Of a DNA stretch of 23,345 bases, positions 20,584 to 23,345 are shown piece by piece (within the stretch, counting starts at the first letter, position 1; every line of letters begins with the position of its first letter). The notes under the pieces were generated by a model. The model had not been told where the DNA came from. It did not search any database and was given only the letters and a program-made list of their open reading frames with translations. A program made the translations under genes and the position numbers. The stretch is from DASTDY01 sp035478375 (GTDB lineage: Bacteria; Patescibacteriota; Saccharimonadia; Saccharimonadales; EFPC-124), in contig DATIJQ010000059.1 in the NCBI GenBank assembly GCA_035478375.1, forward strand, positions 1-23,345, read 5' to 3'.

Positions 20584-21204
20584 TTAGTCGCTCAGGTCAA
20601 CACCCGCCTGGAACCAGTCACGACTGATCGGCTTTGCAGACAGAGGGCTGGCGCCGAGGTACTTGGCAAGCGCCGGGTTGGGTTGGTTACGGTAGTCTCC
20701 ACTCCGCTCCACGGAGGGCCGAGCTGCCACGGCTCGCACGTGCTTGAGCTGGTCGATGACCTGCTCCGTCACCAAAGCATCGTCGTGCTTGTCTAGCCCC
20801 GACGTGCCACCCGTGTACCCGCGGCAAGCGAACAAACCGCCTTCCCACGGGAAGTCGCCGGGCAGTAACAGATCGGGGTTCGTTTCGGCGAAGATCGAAT
20901 CCTGACCCGTTCGCAAGCAGAACCGCAGCTTGCCAGCGACGTTCGTGTCCAGGCTAGTCTCGCCGGAGAACTTGTCGAGCTCCGCACCGTCCTCGTGGGA
21001 GGTGTCCAACTTCAGCAGAACGTGACCGAAGGGGCTCTGCCAGTTGTGCTGCACAAAGGGGTCGAGAATCACTGTGACCAGGTGCCGAACCTGCCCATCT
21101 TTGCCCCTGCGCATCGCCTTGACGATGGGCCGCTCCAGGAAGTCCTTCCGCCACCAATCCACCATCTGGGCCGAGACATCAACGCCGAAATATTCGCCTT
21201 GCAC
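20584..21204 (-). CDS. Orphan hypothetical protein, 206 aa
   Basis: Not recognised. A soluble protein without signal peptide or membrane helix. Notable segments: VDWWRKDFLERPIVKAMRRG near the N-terminus, HLVTVILDPFVQHNWQSPFG, a Gly-rich block GGLFACRGYTGGTSGLDKH, and a polar C-terminus with DWFQAGVDLSD. No catalytic motif is evident. The start is GTG 21204 with TAGGGAG 7 bases upstream. It is a single-gene unit with its own -10-like box and terminator. Its composition (GC-rich, C-ending codons, few of the AAA/TTT words seen in uvrD or tpiA) is unlike the flanking core genes and like the membrane protein genes at 14.1-18.2 kb, so it may share their origin or be highly expressed. Confidence 0.7.
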   Translation of the reverse strand: MQGEYFGVDVSAQMVDWWRKDFLERPIVKAMRRGKDGQVRHLVTVILDPFVQHNWQSPFGHVLLKLDTSHEDGAELDKFSGETSLDTNVAGKLRFCLRTGQDSIFAETNPDLLLPGDFPWEGGLFACRGYTGGTSGLDKHDDALVTEQVIDQLKHVRAVAARPSVERSGDYRNQPNPALAKYLGASPLSAKPISRDWFQAGVDLSD

Positions 21205-21239
21205 GTTCAGCTCCCTACAGTCGGCAAAACTTCTAAAGT

Positions 21240-21245
21240 AGTATA
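21240..21245 (-). promoter_or_regulatory. Possible -10 box of the orphan gene
   Basis: TATACT on the minus strand, 35 bases before the GTG at 21204, in an AT-rich stretch. No clear -35 is seen. Confidence 0.35.
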
Positions 21246-21353
21246 CAAGATAGTTACTAAAAAACCTACTTGCTCTCTAGACAAATAGCTGCTAGGATTT
21301 TTAAGGCAAATTACCGTGAAGGGACGTCTTGTGGCAGGAAAACCATCTGCCCA

Positions 21354-21389
21354 TGACACGCTACTGCCCAAAGCGGCAGCAGCGTGTCA
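21354..21389 (-). terminator. Hairpin overlapping the stop codon of the proline-rich protein gene
   Basis: TGACACGCT (21354-21362) pairs with AGCGTGTCA (21381-21389), continued by CTGCC/GGCAG inside after a one-base mismatch. The TGA stop of the upstream gene (21387-21389) is the first codon of the minus-strand left arm. No T-run follows. The sequence is unrelated to the array hairpins, but the stop-in-stem layout is the same. Confidence 0.65.
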
Positions 21390-22589
21390 CCTCCCCAAAA
21401 TCTTCGTCACATCAATGCCACCGGTCGCAATAAAGTAAGCAACCACACCGGCGGCGATTAAAATAACAAGTAAAATTATAGACACCCACATGCCGGCGCG
21501 CGACCCGCCACTACTCGCAGCGCGCGGTGCTGCCGCCGGTGGCTTAATTGGGGTGTGGTAATTTTTAGTGTCAAAAACCGGGCGCTCGGCATGGCTTGGT
21601 TCTTTTTCGGCGCTTTTGTATTGTTGTGGAATAGACATTTGGCGAAGGTTTTCGAGTGTGCCACTAGGCTGCTCAACTTTTGGTTCCGGCGCAGGTACGG
21701 GTTCTGTCGGGGATTCTGGCGTGTGCTCAAATGCGCTGGATTCTTCTGGCAGCAAAAGCTCATCGGCCTCTGGCGGTGCAGGCAAAGCGAGTTCCTCGCT
21801 TTGCGCCAACTTTGGCGGTTCTGGCGCCGGATTAGCTGCCGCATAAGCACCCAACGGCCGTTTGCTAACGTTGGTTTTTACAAATGGCGTGCCGGTTGGT
21901 TCGGGCTGGGGCGCAATGCTGGGTGCCTCTGGTTCGGACGTTGGTTCTTCGGCGGGTTCATCGCCCAATGGGTCGGGCATTTCCCAGGTGTTTTTGGTCG
22001 GCGTAGTATTATCGTCGTGCAAAAGGTCTTGGCTGTCACTCTTTGGCGGCGTTTGTTGGTCACCTGCAACATCGAGTGGGTCAGGGAAACTAGGCTCTGG
22101 TTGCGGTGCATTACTTGGGGACGGTTTTGGCACAAAATCTGACTGCATATTAATGCCAGCCAGCATATCATCGCTCACATCTTCTTTAGGGGTTGTTGGT
22201 TGCGGCGTTGGTTTGGACGGTTCTGGCTGCACAGTGTGGGTTGGCTGAATTGTCGCCCCGGTACGTGACGGCTGCGACGACGGTGGCGTGACCGTTGGCT
22301 TTACGGTTTGCACCACGTCCATTGCCATACCGCGTGGGCGTGGTGTCAGCTTTGCTGGCGAGCGGCGCACCGTAACAGGCATGCCACGATCAACTGGCTT
22401 TGGCGCGGCAATTGGTGTAAATGTGGGCTTGGGCACTGGTTGCTGTGGCGTTTCGGCAATTGGGCGACTCGGCGGCGTAACTTTAGCGGCGACGCTACGA
22501 GGCGGCTTGCCCTTTTGGTCCATCATTTGGCTGACCGCTTGGTGCAGTTCGTCTAGATTGAGTTCTTTATTGGGATCGTTTTGACTCAT
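21387..22589 (-). CDS. Proline-rich protein with C-terminal membrane anchor, 400 aa
   Basis: Function not recognised. The first 35 residues look folded or helical (NLDELHQAVSQMMDQKGKPP); residues about 40-360 are Pro-, Glu-, Thr- and Ser-rich and almost certainly disordered (PEPSKPTPQPTTPKEDVSDD, repeated PEP and PQPEP); a single helix at about 368-388 (WVSIILLVILIAAGVVAYFI) is followed by 12 residues. With no signal peptide it would be tail-anchored with the long disordered part in the cytoplasm. ATG 22589 overlaps the tpiA stop (ATGA), so it is translated together with tpiA. It may scaffold proteins at the membrane; that is a guess from layout. Confidence 0.75.
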   Translation of the reverse strand: MSQNDPNKELNLDELHQAVSQMMDQKGKPPRSVAAKVTPPSRPIAETPQQPVPKPTFTPIAAPKPVDRGMPVTVRRSPAKLTPRPRGMAMDVVQTVKPTVTPPSSQPSRTGATIQPTHTVQPEPSKPTPQPTTPKEDVSDDMLAGINMQSDFVPKPSPSNAPQPEPSFPDPLDVAGDQQTPPKSDSQDLLHDDNTTPTKNTWEMPDPLGDEPAEEPTSEPEAPSIAPQPEPTGTPFVKTNVSKRPLGAYAAANPAPEPPKLAQSEELALPAPPEADELLLPEESSAFEHTPESPTEPVPAPEPKVEQPSGTLENLRQMSIPQQYKSAEKEPSHAERPVFDTKNYHTPIKPPAAAPRAASSGGSRAGMWVSIILLVILIAAGVVAYFIATGGIDVTKILGR

Positions 22590-23345
22590 ATTGCTTGTAA
22601 CTCGTGTGCCCGTTTTATGATGTTGGCGAAAGTGTGGGCTTTAAGGCTGGCGCCGCCAATTAATAAACCATCTATGTCTTCGGCAGCTAAATATGACCCG
22701 GCGTTATCGCCATCCACGCTGCCACCGTATAAAATTTGAATGCGCGACGCGGCTTTGCGCCCAAACATAGCGTCGACGTGCTTGCGGATTTGTTTGGCGG
22801 CTTGCGAGGCGTCGTCGACTTTGGCAAAATCGCCGGTGCCAATGGCCCAGACCGGTTCGTAGGCGATAACGACGTTTTCTACCTCGGCCGATGTAACATT
22901 AGCCAGGCCGCTGGTGACTTGGTCGTGCAGCACTTGGTTGGTTTCGCCCTCAGAGCGTTCGTGTTTTGTTTCGCCGACGCACAAAATTGGCCGCAAGTTG
23001 TTGCGCAAAACGGCTTGGACTTTTAGGGCAATTAGCTTGTTGTCTTCGCCAAAAATATGACGACGGTTAGAGTGCCCAACAAGCACATAATTAACCAAAC
23101 TGCGCAACATGCTGGCCGAAACTTCGCCCGTAAACGCGCCTTCGTCTTGGTAATAACAGTTTTGAGCGCCAAGCTTAAACTTGCGGCGGTCCACCTGCAA
23201 AGATAACGACTGTAGCGTGAGCATATTGGGGCAAAGCACTGCTTCGACGTCGCGGTACGTTGGCACGGTTTCTTGGAGCTTGTGTAAAAACAAGCTCGCT
23301 TCACCGACAGTAAAATACATTTTCCAGTTCGCGACTATTAATTTG
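22586..23345 (-). CDS. tpiA: Triosephosphate isomerase (extreme N-terminus outside the window)
   Basis: Interconverts dihydroxyacetone phosphate and glyceraldehyde 3-phosphate in glycolysis. The frame continues past the internal Met at 23320 to the window edge and reads KLIVANWKM, the family N-terminus with catalytic Lys, so only about one or a few codons are missing. Other key residues: LVGHSNRR with catalytic His (usually GHSERR; here Asn replaces Glu), the catalytic Glu in AYEPVWAIGTG with loop 6, and the phosphate-binding YGGSV and LIGGASL near the C-terminus. About 253 aa, the usual length. It shares an ATGA overlap with the downstream proline-rich gene. Confidence 0.96.
   Translation of the reverse strand, partial: KLIVANWKMYFTVGEASLFLHKLQETVPTYRDVEAVLCPNMLTLQSLSLQVDRRKFKLGAQNCYYQDEGAFTGEVSASMLRSLVNYVLVGHSNRRHIFGEDNKLIALKVQAVLRNNLRPILCVGETKHERSEGETNQVLHDQVTSGLANVTSAEVENVVIAYEPVWAIGTGDFAKVDDASQAAKQIRKHVDAMFGRKAASRIQILYGGSVDGDNAGSYLAAEDIDGLLIGGASLKAHTFANIIKRAHELQAI

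Noticed and set aside
1..23345. tRNA or rRNA genes
   Set aside because: I looked in the intergenic gaps and saw no cloverleaf-like sequence or rRNA segments; the hairpins lack the required loops.

Overview
The window looks like a chromosomal segment from a Candidatus Saccharibacteria (TM7, Patescibacteria) genome. The support is a Saccharibacteria/Actinobacteria-style Rpf protein (DUF348 repeats, G5 domain, transglycosylase-like end), compact operons with overlapping start and stop codons, many GTG/TTG starts, and TGA used as an ordinary stop, which argues against Gracilibacteria/Absconditabacteria. The taxon is inferred from gene content; no marker search was possible.

The housekeeping genes all lie on the minus strand: a partial cysteine desulfurase (1-308), two small unknown genes, tatD-metG (1201-3484), an operon nudix-rpf-PPC domain protein-ksgA (13980 down to 11135), a UvrD/PcrA helicase (20430-18286), an orphan gene of different composition (21204-20584), and tpiA with a proline-rich membrane-anchored protein (23345-21387).

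Two plus-strand islands interrupt this core. Island 1 (about 3.63-11.13 kb, between metG and ksgA) holds six tandem paralogues of an unrecognised family. I read each protein as an array of alternating helix-turn-helix-like units: A (about 65-75 aa) and B (about 50-60 aa). The first gene has 4 units, the next four have 6 and the last has 8, so length changes by whole A-B pairs. The last A unit carries a C-x2-H-x-H-x8/9-C motif in five of six proteins. Every gene has an extended -10 promoter of the form TGN[CA]A[CT][AT]AT 35-49 bases before its start, and every gene ends in a nearly identical GC-rich hairpin, usually with the stop codon inside the left arm. One copy keeps the hairpin through a compensatory base-pair change, so the structure is selected.

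Island 2 (about 14.03-18.26 kb, between the nudix operon and uvrD) holds three small five-helix membrane proteins and two beta-helix proteins resembling DUF4097/DUF2807 (GIN) domains. Most of these genes have their own promoter and all have a 3' hairpin. Two of the membrane genes are followed by an identical six-codon micro-ORF (MSNRDS) with a strong ribosome binding site, 10-11 bases before a long hairpin and a U-tract. The two beta-helix genes share an identical 40-base hairpin.

The likeliest undescribed systems are the modular helix-turn-helix cassette array with its stop-codon hairpins, and the MSNRDS micro-ORF/hairpin units. No transposase, nuclease, CRISPR array, tRNA or rRNA was seen. 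No gene-free stretch exceeds 300 bases.
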